Shown here: positions 18,955 to 28,581 of the stretch, one piece after another
How positions within the stretch are numbered: the stretch's first letter is position 1
Layout: each line of letters starts with the position of its first letter
Assembly: GCF_040253585.1 (NCBI RefSeq)
Contig: NZ_JBELAU010000004.1
Coordinates: forward strand, 310,001 to 374,000
Source of the DNA: Emticicia sp040253585
GTDB lineage: Bacteria > Bacteroidota > Bacteroidia > Cytophagales > Spirosomataceae
Reading direction: 5' to 3'
DNA length: 64,000 nt
The notes under the pieces: model-generated
Seen by the model: only the letters and a program-made list of their open reading frames with translations
What the model was told of the DNA's origin: nothing
Database searches by the model: none
Position numbers and translations under genes: made by a program

Positions 18955-21324
18955 ATGATACGAAACTACATCAAAATCGCCTTCCGAAATCTTGTAAAAA
19001 ACAAAGTTTATTCATTCATCAACATCGGTGGTTTGGCCGTAGGAATTACCGTGGCGATGCTCATCGGTTTGTGGATTTATGACGAACTAAGTTTTGATAA
19101 ATACCATTCCGAACATGAGCGAATAGCATTATTGCAGAAAAACCGCAGTTTCAATGGCAATATTATTACCGAGCAATCCATGTCAATTCCGTTGGCTGCT
19201 AAATTGCGAGAATCTTACGGGAACTATTTTGAAGAAGTCGTAGCATCAAGTTATGGTGGTGAAAAAAGTCTGACCGTCAACGATAAAACCATCACAAAAA
19301 GAGGCTTGTTTATGGAAACAGGCGGCGAAAAAATTCTGGATTTAAAAATTCTCGAAGGCTCACCAAAATTTCCTTTAGCTCCTTTTGAAATATTGATTTC
19401 GGATAAAACAAAAGAGGCTCTTTTTGAGAATAAAAATGCCATAAATCAGACCGTTCATTTGGATAAAAATACACCGTTTAAAATTGTGGGTGTGTTCAAA
19501 TCTTTACCACAAAATGCCACGTATCGCAGCACATCGTTTTACTCGTCGATGGATTCGTACTTACAAAAAGAAGACTGGTTAGATGCCAAAAAACTTTGGG
19601 ACGAAAACTCTTTTCCGATATATGTAAAATTGGCAAAAAATGTGTCGGCCGAGCAAGCATCGACCTTGATAAAAGATGAAATCTATAAAGCTACCCAAGA
19701 CCCATCAAAGCCCGCTTTGTTTTTGTATCCGATGGATAGTTGGCATTTATATCCCGAATACAAGAATGGCTTGCCTGTTGCAACTGGAAAAGACAATATC
19801 TTGATTTTCGGCTTAATTGGCATTCTGACGATACTTTTGGCGGCCATCAATTTCATGAATCTGAGTACGGCACGGTCTGAAAAGCGTGCCAAAGAAATCG
19901 GAGTCAGAAAAGCCATTGGTTCTGGCAGAGGTCAGATTATCGGACAATTTTATGCCGAAACTCTGCTTACGATACTTTTAAGTGCTTTGCTCGCAATGGT
20001 TTTGGCTCAAATAGCCTTGCCGTTTTTCAACGAATTGGCCGAAAAACAAATTGATTTTCCATGGAAAAATCCTGCTTTTTGGTTGGCAATTACGCTGTTT
20101 TCAGGGCTTCTGATACTTTTTGCGGGCAGTTACCCTGCATTATATCTTTCTTCTTTTCAGCCGATTAAAGTACTAAAAGGAAAAATGCAAAGTAGCTCGT
20201 TTGAGTTATTTTCGAGAAAAGGACTCGTTATTTTTCAGTTTAGTATTTCTATCGTTTTGATAATTTCAACGACCGTTATCTACAAACAAATTCAGTTTAC
20301 CAAAAGCCGTCCATTGGGCTACGATACCAAAGGTTTGGTGCAAATACGCAAGAATAATGAAGAATTAAGAGGGCATTTTTATGCCATGCGACAAGATTTG
20401 CTCAACTCGGGAGCGGTCGTAGAAATGGCCGAAACCAACAGCCCAATGTCGGAAACTTGGCATTATTCGAGCCATTACACATGGCCAACCAAAACCGCTA
20501 CCGCCGAAGATTTGGTTACGCTGAGAGTAACGCCCGAATTTGGAAAAACTATCGACTGGAAAGTAATGGCGGGGCGAGATTTTTCAAGAGCTTTTTCGAG
20601 CGATACCAGTTCAGTGATTTTGAATGAAGCAGCCGTAAAACTCATGGGGCTGAAAAACCCAATCAATCAAGTAATCAGAAAAGATGGAAAACCGCTCACA
20701 GTTGTGGGCGTGGTAAAAAATATCGTCATGGATTCTCCTTTCGACCCCGTTCGCCCTACCGTTTTTGAAATGATAAAAGCCAATGCTCCTTTCATCACCA
20801 TCAAACTAAAACCCGAACTAAGTGCCGCTGAATCTATCGCCAAGATGGAAAAGGTCTTGAAAACCTACGACCCAGCTGGCAATTTTAACTATCTTTTTGC
20901 CGACAGAGACTTCAATAAAAAGTTTTTTAGAGAAAAAAGAATGTCGAGCCTGATAAGCCTTTTTGCTATTCTCGCCATTTTTATCTCTTGTCTCGGTCTT
21001 TTCGGACTTGCCAGTTTCGTAGCCGAACAACGCACCAAAGAAATCGGCATTCGGAAAGTTTTGGGAGCTTCGGTAGCCAATTTGTGGCAATTATTATCAA
21101 AAGATTTCGTGGTTTTGATTATCATTTCTTGCTTAGTTGCTGCACCAATCGCCTACTATTTCATGAATAATTGGCTACAAAAATATACATACCGAACCGA
21201 AATTTCGTGGTGGATTTTTGTAATTTCGGGTGCTGGAGCTTTGCTAATTACTTTACTAACAGTGAGTTATCAGTCAATAAAAGCGGCATTGATGAATCCT
21301 GTGAAATCTTTGAAAACAGAATAG
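18955..21324 (+). CDS. ABC transporter permease, FtsX/MacB type (permease 8)
   Basis: A 789-aa permease of the SEKRAKE subgroup (first coupling loop KRAKEIGVRKAIGS near residue 310; second EQRTKEIGIRKVLGAS near 693). N-terminal helix GLAVGITVAMLIGLWIYDELSFD. The last 60 residues (CLVAAPIAYYFMNNWLQKYTYRTEISWW and beyond) are almost identical to permease 3, 12 kb upstream, whereas the periplasmic parts are not. That pattern is consistent with 3'-end gene conversion. Ending AALMNPVKSLKTE. Confidence 0.95.
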   Translation: MIRNYIKIAFRNLVKNKVYSFINIGGLAVGITVAMLIGLWIYDELSFDKYHSEHERIALLQKNRSFNGNIITEQSMSIPLAAKLRESYGNYFEEVVASSYGGEKSLTVNDKTITKRGLFMETGGEKILDLKILEGSPKFPLAPFEILISDKTKEALFENKNAINQTVHLDKNTPFKIVGVFKSLPQNATYRSTSFYSSMDSYLQKEDWLDAKKLWDENSFPIYVKLAKNVSAEQASTLIKDEIYKATQDPSKPALFLYPMDSWHLYPEYKNGLPVATGKDNILIFGLIGILTILLAAINFMNLSTARSEKRAKEIGVRKAIGSGRGQIIGQFYAETLLTILLSALLAMVLAQIALPFFNELAEKQIDFPWKNPAFWLAITLFSGLLILFAGSYPALYLSSFQPIKVLKGKMQSSSFELFSRKGLVIFQFSISIVLIISTTVIYKQIQFTKSRPLGYDTKGLVQIRKNNEELRGHFYAMRQDLLNSGAVVEMAETNSPMSETWHYSSHYTWPTKTATAEDLVTLRVTPEFGKTIDWKVMAGRDFSRAFSSDTSSVILNEAAVKLMGLKNPINQVIRKDGKPLTVVGVVKNIVMDSPFDPVRPTVFEMIKANAPFITIKLKPELSAAESIAKMEKVLKTYDPAGNFNYLFADRDFNKKFFREKRMSSLISLFAILAIFISCLGLFGLASFVAEQRTKEIGIRKVLGASVANLWQLLSKDFVVLIIISCLVAAPIAYYFMNNWLQKYTYRTEISWWIFVISGAGALLITLLTVSYQSIKAALMNPVKSLKTE

Positions 21325-21340
21325 AAAATAGTTATTAGTA

Positions 21341-21389
21341 GATTTTTGCTGGAAATTGGATTAAAACACGAGTTTCCAGTAACTAATCA
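21341..21389. repeat. Degenerate intergenic inverted repeat (gap permease 8/9)
   Basis: CTGGAAA (21349-21355) pairs with TTTCCAG (21373-21379); the outer parts (GTTATTAG against AGTAACTAAT) pair only imperfectly. A decayed member of the GTTACTGG family. Confidence 0.5.
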
Positions 21390-21403
21390 CAAATCACAAA
21401 ATT

Positions 21404-23863
21404 ATGATACGCAATTACTTTAAAATCGCTTTTCGCAATCTACTGCGAAACAAACTTTATACGACGCTCAATGTTTTGGGCTTGACATTCGGACTAAGTT
21501 GTTTTTTGTTGATTGGACTTTATTTGTTCGATGAACTTACTTTCGACCAGCAACACAACAACGCTGACCGTATTTTTCGGGTAATCGAACACCGAAAAAC
21601 TCCTGCCGAAAATAGAAGCACTGCCGCAATCAGCTATAAATTATCGGAAGAATCGCCAAAAAACATTGCTGAAATCGAAAAAATGGCTCGAATAACTCAA
21701 TTTGGACGAGATAACCTCGGAAACATGACAGGTCAGAAGAAGTTTCTGGAGGATATAACGGTTGTCAATAATGAGTTGATGGAAATGTTTGATTTTGAAG
21801 CCATTGATGGAAACCCAAAAACAGCTTTGAAAGAACCTCGCTCGATGGTTATTGTGGAAGATTTAGCGATGCGGCTGTTTGGAAGTACAAAAGTTGCGGG
21901 AAAAACCATCAAATGGGATGGCATGGAGCAGCCATTTACGGTAAAGGCGGTTATTAAAAATCATCCTCGAAATTCGAGTTTTAGTTTTACTTCGCTTAAT
22001 TCTGAAAGCACTTATTTGTCTGATTCAAGCTACGTCAACGATATTAATCGAGATTGGTCGTCTAATTCGTACATGGTTTTTGCGATGTTAAAGAAAAACG
22101 TCAATCCTGAAAGTGTTTCGCCTAAAATGAAGAGCCTTCTCGAAGCCAATTTTAAACCCGAAACAGGTACTTCGATGGTATTTTCGCTACAAGCCTTGAA
22201 AGATATGCACTTGCATTCTGAGAATATTATCAACCGAGTCGTCAATTCAAACGCAAGCTCAGCAAGTACGGGTTCGATGTTTTATATCCAAATTTTTGCC
22301 ATTATTGCACTTTTTGTGTTGCTCATTGCGTGTATCAACTACATGAATCTCACGACGGCAAAAGCCTCCAATCGTAGCAAAGAAATTGGCATTAAGAAAG
22401 CCGTTGGAGCTGTAAGAGGGCAACTAATTACCCAGTTTTTAGCTGAATCGGTTTTAGTAACCTTTATTTCTTTTGTTTTATCGGTCATTTTGGTCAATTT
22501 GATATTGCCTTTCTTTAATGATTTTGTGAATAAAGAACTTTCACTTGGCTTTTCTACTAATTATCAGATTTGGCTCGCTACTCTTTCAGTGGTTTTGCTA
22601 ACTGGTTTATTGTCAGGAACTTATCCTGCCTTTATGCTTTCTCGTTTTAGCCCGATTCTATTATTGAAAAGCCTAAAAATTCCGAACAAATCAGATTTTT
22701 CACTCCGAAAAGGCTTAGTTATTTTTCAGTTTACGATTTCCGTGGTTATGATAGTAGCTACCATTGTGCTGTTTTTCCAAGTGCGATTCGTGAATAATAA
22801 AGATTTGGGTTTCAACAAAGAACTTTTGCTGGTGGTTGATATCAATAGTGGAAAAATCCGACAAGCGGCCCCAGCCATTATTTCTGAATTTTCTAAAATT
22901 CCGAATGTAAAAAATGTATCGACAACCTCACGAGTGCCAGGCGAGTGGAAGAATATTCCAACCATAAAAGTGAAGCCAATGGGCGGAATTGATGTGCATA
23001 AAATCGCTTACTTTTTGGGAGTGGATGAAAGTTTCTCAAAAACCTTTGAAACTGAATTGTTGAAAGGCAAAAACTTTGCAGGAATCAATGATTCGGCCTC
23101 GGTTGTTATTAATGAAACTGCCGCTAAAATGCTGAATATTAGTGAGCCATCTGACCAAATGCTCGAAATTCCAGAGAGAGCAATGGGCGGAAATTTCCGA
23201 CCGCTGTCCAACAATCAAGTATTCAGAGCGAGAGTAATCGGAATCGTAAAAGACTTTCATTTTCAGACTTTAAGAGAGAAAATTGCACCTTTGGTATTGG
23301 GTTATCAGAAAAACCCTATTCATAATATTGATTATTATACGTCAAGAGTAGAAGCCAAAGATATAGATGCTACCTTGAAGCAAATGGAGCAAATTCTGAC
23401 CAAAATTGACCCCGAAAACTTATTTGAATACCATTTTCTCGACCAACAATTAGCCCTATTTTATGCCGAAGATGCCCGCCGCCAATCCATGCTCATTTGG
23501 GCGGCTTTGGCCACAATTCTGATTGCTTGTTTAGGCCTTTTTGGCTTGGCAACCTATGCTGCCGAGCAACGAATCAAAGAAATTGGTGTAAGAAAAGTGC
23601 TGGGAGCAAGCGTAGTAAACTTAGCAACGCTACTTTCAAAAGATTTCTTGAAATTGGTCTTGATTGCCAACGGCATTGCCTTCCCGATTGCATGGTGGGC
23701 CACCGACAAATGGCTACAAGAATTTGCCTACCATATCGAAATCGAGTGGTGGTTTTTTGCACTGGCGGGTATAATGGCCATTGCAATTGCTTTATTAACA
23801 GTAAGTTATCAATCAATAAAAGCTGCTTTGATGAACCCTGTGAAGAGTCTGAAGACCGAATAA
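21404..23863 (+). CDS. ABC transporter permease, FtsX/MacB type (permease 9)
   Basis: At 819 aa the longest complete permease of the array. N-terminal helix GLTFGLSCFLLIGLYLFDELTFD. The first coupling loop is NRSKEIGIKKAVGA near residue 323, with Lys replacing the Arg of IRK. The second is EQRIKEIGVRKVLGAS near 723. The second periplasmic core carries an insertion around IPERAMGGNFRPLSNN that the others lack, which accounts for the extra length. Ending AALMNPVKSLKTE. It follows the common ACAAAATTATGATACGCAAT start context. Confidence 0.95.
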   Translation: MIRNYFKIAFRNLLRNKLYTTLNVLGLTFGLSCFLLIGLYLFDELTFDQQHNNADRIFRVIEHRKTPAENRSTAAISYKLSEESPKNIAEIEKMARITQFGRDNLGNMTGQKKFLEDITVVNNELMEMFDFEAIDGNPKTALKEPRSMVIVEDLAMRLFGSTKVAGKTIKWDGMEQPFTVKAVIKNHPRNSSFSFTSLNSESTYLSDSSYVNDINRDWSSNSYMVFAMLKKNVNPESVSPKMKSLLEANFKPETGTSMVFSLQALKDMHLHSENIINRVVNSNASSASTGSMFYIQIFAIIALFVLLIACINYMNLTTAKASNRSKEIGIKKAVGAVRGQLITQFLAESVLVTFISFVLSVILVNLILPFFNDFVNKELSLGFSTNYQIWLATLSVVLLTGLLSGTYPAFMLSRFSPILLLKSLKIPNKSDFSLRKGLVIFQFTISVVMIVATIVLFFQVRFVNNKDLGFNKELLLVVDINSGKIRQAAPAIISEFSKIPNVKNVSTTSRVPGEWKNIPTIKVKPMGGIDVHKIAYFLGVDESFSKTFETELLKGKNFAGINDSASVVINETAAKMLNISEPSDQMLEIPERAMGGNFRPLSNNQVFRARVIGIVKDFHFQTLREKIAPLVLGYQKNPIHNIDYYTSRVEAKDIDATLKQMEQILTKIDPENLFEYHFLDQQLALFYAEDARRQSMLIWAALATILIACLGLFGLATYAAEQRIKEIGVRKVLGASVVNLATLLSKDFLKLVLIANGIAFPIAWWATDKWLQEFAYHIEIEWWFFALAGIMAIAIALLTVSYQSIKAALMNPVKSLKTE

Positions 23864-23885
23864 ATGTTAAATAAAGTTAAGTGAA

Positions 23886-23949
23886 TAAGCATTGGTGGTT
23901 TTATAGATTATCTTTAGTTCTGAAATTAAAATCTTACCACCAATGCTTA
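23886..23949 (+). promoter_or_regulatory. Hairpin enclosing the start codon of permease 10
   Basis: TAAGCATTGGTGGT (23886-23899) is exactly complementary to ACCACCAATGCTTA (23936-23949), and the ATG at 23943-23945 lies inside the right arm. A 14-bp perfect stem with a 36-nt loop would bury the start codon in the mRNA. This differs from the other array hairpins, which end before the ATG. Confidence 0.65.
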
Positions 23950-26321
23950 AAAATTACTTCAAAATCGCCGTTCGGAATCTTTCCAAAAACAAGGTTTATA
24001 CTTTTATCAATGTGTTGGGTCTATCGTTGGGTATCTTCGGTAGCCTTGTTATTTTTCAGTTGATAAAGTTTCATTTACTGACCGATTCGCACCATCATAA
24101 TGCCGAAAATATCTACCGAGTGGTGATGAATTTGCACTTAGATGATGGAAGTGTAGAACACGAAAAAGGAAGTCCGTATATTTTACACGAAGCACTAAAA
24201 AACGATTTTTCAAGTGTCGAAAATGTCGCCTATCTTGGTCAGCAAGAACTTACGCTCAGTATTCCATCAAATAGTGGCTCTTCGACCAAATTCCTCGAAA
24301 AAGAAGTTGCTGCTTTTATTGGGGCAGATTACTTCAAAGTATTTGATTATCAATGGCTTAGTGGGCAATCTGCCGCATTGAATACCCCCAACACCGTTAT
24401 TTTGACCGAAAAATATGCCAAGAAATATTTTGGTGAGGTAAACCCAATAAACAAAGTGCTGATAATTAATAACACAACGCCCGTAAAAGTTGCCGGCATC
24501 TTAAAAGACATTCCCGAAACTACCGACCTCAAAACCGAAGTTTTTGTTTCCTTACCCACGCTCAAAACCATTGTAAACGATGATAGTTTTACCGAGTGGG
24601 CGTGGTTCATGAAGCAAAGAGAAACTTACATTAGACTCAAAGAAAATACGTCAAAGGCTGCTTTTGAAGCACAATTGCCCGCATTTTCAAAGAAATATTA
24701 TGGCGAAATGTCAAAATATTATCGCTTTCAGCTACAAGAACTTTCGGATGTGCATTTTGATTTAGATTTTGGTGGAAAAATCTCAAAATCAAACATTTAT
24801 CTATTTTCTGCCATCGGAATTTTATTGCTTGTGGTGGCATGTATCAACTTCATTAATCTTTCCACGGCTCAATCTTTCAAACGTTTCAAAGAAATCGGAG
24901 TCCGAAAAACGCTGGGGAGTTCGCAAGCTCAGATTATCTGGCAGTTTATCATTGAAGTATCTTTAATTACGCTTTGGGCGGTGTTTTTTGCAGTTATTTT
25001 CGCCTATTTGGCTACACCATTGGTCAATAATTGGCTGAATATCAATATTACTTTCCGACAGTTTTTTGATACACAAATGTTGTTTTTCCTGCCGATTCTT
25101 ATCATTTTTACGATAATCGTTGCAGGACTTTACCCTTCGTTGATTGTTTCGGGTTATAATCCCATTCACGTACTCAAAGGAATTACCAAAAGTTCAAAAA
25201 CTGGACTTTCGCTCCGAAAAGGCTTGGTAGTCAGTCAGTTTAGTGTTGCAATCGTTTTGGTGGCAGTTGCTATTTTGGTGGTTTGGCAAATTCGGTTTCT
25301 TCATAACAAAGACATCGGTAGTACCAAAGATTTGATAATTCATGTCCAAGTACCCAATACTGAGAATCTTGAAACCCTCAGAAATCAAATAACCCAGAAA
25401 CCGTTTGTTGAAAGTGTTTCGTTTGCTCGAAGAGCTCCTTCGGCCGAAAAAGGTGGTTCGGGTGGCACGATAAAATTTGAAAATCGTGATTGGGAGAAGT
25501 TTGTGGCAAGGTCGAAAATTGCGGATGAAAGCTATTTGGATACCTATCAAATCAAACTTCTAACTGGCCGAAAACCCGTGGCTTCTGACACGATAAGAGA
25601 AATTTTGGTCAATCGAAAATTGGTCAAAGATTTAGGCTTAAAAACACCCGAATCAATCTTAAATAAAAGCTTACTGGTGGGCGATGCCGATGGCACAGGC
25701 GTGATTGTTGGCGTAGTGGCAGATTTCAACAATGCAGATTTATACACGCCCATTGAGCCAACCGTTATTTTTTCGTTGAAAGCAAGATACCGTTTTGCCG
25801 CTATCAGATTAAACAAGTATTCGAGCGAAGTTCTTGCGGAATTGAAGGAAATTTGGAGCAGAATTTATCCGAACGAAGTATTTGAATATTCATTTTACGA
25901 TGACGAACTGGCCAAACTTTACAAACGAGAAGAAATCACCCGAAACATCATAATTTCGTTTGCATTGCTCACTATTTTTATTTCGTGTTTAGGCCTAATG
26001 GGTTTGGTAAACTTGACGGTTTCGCAGCGAACCAAAGAAATCGGTATCCGAAAAGTACTTGGGGCAAGCGTTTCGAGCATCACATTTTTACTCTCGAAGG
26101 ATTTTCTAAAGTTGGTATTCGTAGCAATCATTATTTCCTCGCCGATTGCCTACTATTTTATGAACCAATGGCTCAATAGTTTTGCATTCAAAGTCGAAAT
26201 CGAATGGTGGATTTTTGTGTTATCAGGTATCTTTATTGTTACAATTGCCTTACTAACAGTGAGTTATCAGTCAATAAAAGCTGCTTTGATGAACCCTGTG
26301 AAATCATTAAAAACAGAATAA
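23943..26321 (+). CDS. ABC transporter permease, FtsX/MacB type (permease 10)
   Basis: A 792-aa divergent permease (N-terminal helix GLSLGIFGSLVIFQLIKFHLL; the DELSYD motif that follows the helix in most copies is absent). The first coupling loop KRFKEIGVRKTLGS is near residue 314 in FINLSTAQSF. The second is SQRTKEIGIRKVLGAS near 696 with NLTV in place of the usual ASFV. Ending AALMNPVKSLKTE. The start codon ATGCTTAAAAATTAC is inside a perfect inverted repeat (23886-23949). It is the last member of the uninterrupted first block; the next permease is 2.9 kb downstream. Confidence 0.94.
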   Translation: MLKNYFKIAVRNLSKNKVYTFINVLGLSLGIFGSLVIFQLIKFHLLTDSHHHNAENIYRVVMNLHLDDGSVEHEKGSPYILHEALKNDFSSVENVAYLGQQELTLSIPSNSGSSTKFLEKEVAAFIGADYFKVFDYQWLSGQSAALNTPNTVILTEKYAKKYFGEVNPINKVLIINNTTPVKVAGILKDIPETTDLKTEVFVSLPTLKTIVNDDSFTEWAWFMKQRETYIRLKENTSKAAFEAQLPAFSKKYYGEMSKYYRFQLQELSDVHFDLDFGGKISKSNIYLFSAIGILLLVVACINFINLSTAQSFKRFKEIGVRKTLGSSQAQIIWQFIIEVSLITLWAVFFAVIFAYLATPLVNNWLNINITFRQFFDTQMLFFLPILIIFTIIVAGLYPSLIVSGYNPIHVLKGITKSSKTGLSLRKGLVVSQFSVAIVLVAVAILVVWQIRFLHNKDIGSTKDLIIHVQVPNTENLETLRNQITQKPFVESVSFARRAPSAEKGGSGGTIKFENRDWEKFVARSKIADESYLDTYQIKLLTGRKPVASDTIREILVNRKLVKDLGLKTPESILNKSLLVGDADGTGVIVGVVADFNNADLYTPIEPTVIFSLKARYRFAAIRLNKYSSEVLAELKEIWSRIYPNEVFEYSFYDDELAKLYKREEITRNIIISFALLTIFISCLGLMGLVNLTVSQRTKEIGIRKVLGASVSSITFLLSKDFLKLVFVAIIISSPIAYYFMNQWLNSFAFKVEIEWWIFVLSGIFIVTIALLTVSYQSIKAALMNPVKSLKTE

Positions 26322-26552
26322 ATACAAATTATAAGAAGGCTGTCGCAAATGTATTCTCATGAAATAGTATTTGCTCTGTTTTCTTTCTCATATTCCAAAC
26401 TTACTTTTTATTCTTTCATTATGAAGATGGTTGCTTCATGCCTTTGTTGAAATGTTTTTGATAAATGATTAGTAAAGTGTCATAAAGCCGACAATTCGAT
26501 TTATCCAGAAACCTCAACTTTGTGGCATGTAAAACATTTTTAATTCTTCAAC

Positions 26553-27002
26553 ATGAAAAATAAAATCAGTCAGTTTGTTATTCTCTTTGTTTTTATTTCG
26601 GGAAGTATTTTTGCTCAAGAAAAAACAATTTTTCAAAAAAATGGTGTCGCCATCAATGGCTATGACCCCGTAGCTTATTTTACGGATAATATGCCAGTAA
26701 AAGGAAAAGAAACACTTAGTTTCGATTGGAAAGATGCGAAATGGCAGTTTAGCTCTGACACAAATTTGGCTTTGTTTAAGGCAAATCCAGAAAAGTATGC
26801 ACCGCAGTATGGAGGTTTTTGTGCTTATGGTGTCAGCGAAAATCATAAATCACCAACCGACCCCAGTGCTTGGACAATCGTAGATGAAAAACTTTATTTG
26901 AATTATAGCCCTAAAGTCAAGGAATTATGGACAAAAGATATTCCAAGCCGCATCAAAAAAGCCAATGATTATTGGGTATTAATCAAAGATTCAAAAGAAT
27001 AA
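26553..27002 (+). CDS. Secreted YHS domain-containing protein
   Basis: A 149-aa protein with a signal peptide (residues 1-21, ending IFAQ). A YHS-type core follows: NGVAINGYDPVAYFTDN (about 30-46), then FDWKDAKWQFSSDTN, then YGGFCAYGVSENHK (about 88-101). YHS domains often bind metal or act as small accessory modules; the single Cys in GGFCAYG is the typical conserved residue. The YDPVAYF form is common in secreted Bacteroidota and proteobacterial homologs of unknown role. The gene lies in a gap of the permease array together with a relic of a permease 3' end (27066-27107), so it probably sits where a permease copy was lost. Confidence 0.85.
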   Translation: MKNKISQFVILFVFISGSIFAQEKTIFQKNGVAINGYDPVAYFTDNMPVKGKETLSFDWKDAKWQFSSDTNLALFKANPEKYAPQYGGFCAYGVSENHKSPTDPSAWTIVDEKLYLNYSPKVKELWTKDIPSRIKKANDYWVLIKDSKE

Positions 27003-27065
27003 TTTTAAAGGTGTTTTCAGAATATAGTAAGTTTCTAAGCATCAGAAACCAAGAATTAGTTAACA

Positions 27066-27107
27066 AAAGGTGCATAGATAAATCCTGTGAAATTCTTGAA
27101 GACTGAG
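27066..27107 (+). pseudogene. Relic of a permease 3' end
   Basis: Read in frame from 27066: K G A stop I N P V K F L K T E. This aligns with the array's terminal K A A L M N P V K S L K T E and stays close at the DNA level (AATCCTGTGAAATTCTTGAA against AACCCTGTGAAATCATTGAA in intact copies). A stop codon interrupts it and no upstream open frame remains. A weaker match further up (ATAGTAAGTTTC, like the T-V-S-F codons) may be part of the same relic. Confidence 0.65.
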
Positions 27108-27113
27108 CCGTTT

Positions 27114-27146
27114 GAGTATAGATATTGTAAGAAAATATCTATACTC
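27114..27146. terminator. 13-bp perfect hairpin between YHS gene and blaR1-like gene
   Basis: GAGTATAGATATT (27114-27126) pairs perfectly with AATATCTATACTC (27134-27146), loop 7 nt. It sits between convergent genes, so it is probably a shared terminator although the T-tracts are weak. Confidence 0.55.
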
Positions 27147-27159
27147 AATATTTCCTGTA

Positions 27160-28581
27160 TCACTTCTTTTTAATTGCAATTCCATTCGGCATCAGCATAT
27201 ATTTTTTATCAGCCAGTCGTTCTTTTCTATATGCTTCATAATGCTTTTCGGTCATCATATCAACTTGATATTTATACTTATAACCAATGGTTTTTTGAGC
27301 ATTGGGGTAAAGTTTACTGACAAAAACATGAAAAATTTGATATGCTTGGTATTTGTCCAATTCTGAATTTTTGATTTTCTTATCATTCAACCAAACTCCA
27401 TAGATTTTTGCATTTTTATAAGCTTCAAATTCTGCTTCCGTAGGTGAATTTTTTTCAAATGGTGGCAGTGGGGGCATCATTATATACTTTTGTTTTTCTT
27501 GTTGTTCTTTGCTCATACTCAAGAAAAGAGTCTCTAATCTTGCTCTATCTGTTTCGCTGGGTTGGTCTATCCGAAAAAAGCCTTTTTCAGTAATTTTCAC
27601 ATATTTATTCACAAGTTTCTCATATTCACTCACAATAGCTTGTGAAGCATCAGTTGGGCTATGAATAGTTGCCTTCGGCCCGATTTTGGCTTGTTGAGCA
27701 AAACTGATTTTGCCAAACATCAACGACATAATCACTAAAAATGGCAGAATAGCTACTTGTAGCACAATAGCTTTTTTCTTGTTTGGTTGCATGTTCATCA
27801 TCTTGAAACGTTTTTTTGTGTATGAATAATTAAATTGACTTGTGAGTGGCGTAGATAGATTTAAACCGATGGTATTTAGCAGCAAATATTGGTACTTTGT
27901 TCGGTTTTGATACTTATTCAGAACTGCTTCATCGGCCAAAAATTCATGATTCAGCCGAATGAGTTTTCCGTAAAAAAATAGAAATGGATTAAACCAAAAT
28001 AAGGAAAACAGCAATTCAAAAAACAAAATATCAAGCGAATGTTTTTGCCGAATATGAGCCAATTCGTGTTCAATTATTTCGCTTGCAACTTCGCCGTTTT
28101 CATAGGCGTTTTTATTCAGAAAAATAGTAGAAAAAAAGCTGTGTGGTGTTTGAATATCGTTTGTTAAAGCTATTCTAATGCCTTGATATTCAATGAATTG
28201 ACGGTTGTTTTTTCTGAAAAATATGAGTAGCAAATTTCTAAAAAAACGAATTGCCATTACTGCCGAAATAAGTACATAGATAGCCAAAAAAATGTTTTCT
28301 TTTGTAAAGTAGTTAGTAGCGGGTTGAATTGGTTGTATGTTTGTTGAGTTACTTTCAACTTGTTGAATAGCAGGTATTTGTAGGGTATTTTCAATGATTT
28401 GTGTGGGCAAAATACTGCGTTGTGTTTCGACTTCAATCAATGGAATCAAAAACGAAACCACCAAACTTCCAAGTAAATAAAATCGCTTGAATTGGTGCAT
28501 TTTTTCGTTCTCGAATAGCCATACATAGAGTGCCAAAAAGATACCCGAACAAAGTACCGTTTTGATTAAGTAAGTTGTCAT
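27160..28581 (-). CDS. M56 family (BlaR1/MecR1-type) membrane metallopeptidase
   Basis: A 473-aa integral membrane protein: helices near residues 5-20, 33-50 and 92-115, and one near 273-293 (VLQVAILPFLVIMSLMFG). The zinc protease motif HELAH (in EIIEHELAHIRQKHS) is near residue 191, followed by NHEFLADEAVL, which supplies the downstream acidic ligand. In BlaR1/MecR1 systems the cytoplasmic protease is activated by a periplasmic signal and leads to loss of the BlaI/MecI repressor. Here the C-terminal periplasmic part (about residues 300-473) shows no penicillin-binding SxxK domain, so the signal is unknown. The start overlaps the blaI stop by 4 bp (ATGA), so the two are one operon read from the promoter at about 28976-29008. 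No beta-lactamase gene is nearby. Confidence 0.85.
   Translation of the reverse strand: MTTYLIKTVLCSGIFLALYVWLFENEKMHQFKRFYLLGSLVVSFLIPLIEVETQRSILPTQIIENTLQIPAIQQVESNSTNIQPIQPATNYFTKENIFLAIYVLISAVMAIRFFRNLLLIFFRKNNRQFIEYQGIRIALTNDIQTPHSFFSTIFLNKNAYENGEVASEIIEHELAHIRQKHSLDILFFELLFSLFWFNPFLFFYGKLIRLNHEFLADEAVLNKYQNRTKYQYLLLNTIGLNLSTPLTSQFNYSYTKKRFKMMNMQPNKKKAIVLQVAILPFLVIMSLMFGKISFAQQAKIGPKATIHSPTDASQAIVSEYEKLVNKYVKITEKGFFRIDQPSETDRARLETLFLSMSKEQQEKQKYIMMPPLPPFEKNSPTEAEFEAYKNAKIYGVWLNDKKIKNSELDKYQAYQIFHVFVSKLYPNAQKTIGYKYKYQVDMMTEKHYEAYRKERLADKKYMLMPNGIAIKKK

Noticed and set aside
27112..27366. Plus-strand ORF of 84 codons across the end of the M56 gene
   Set aside because: It is the antisense of a well-supported gene and begins inside a hairpin.
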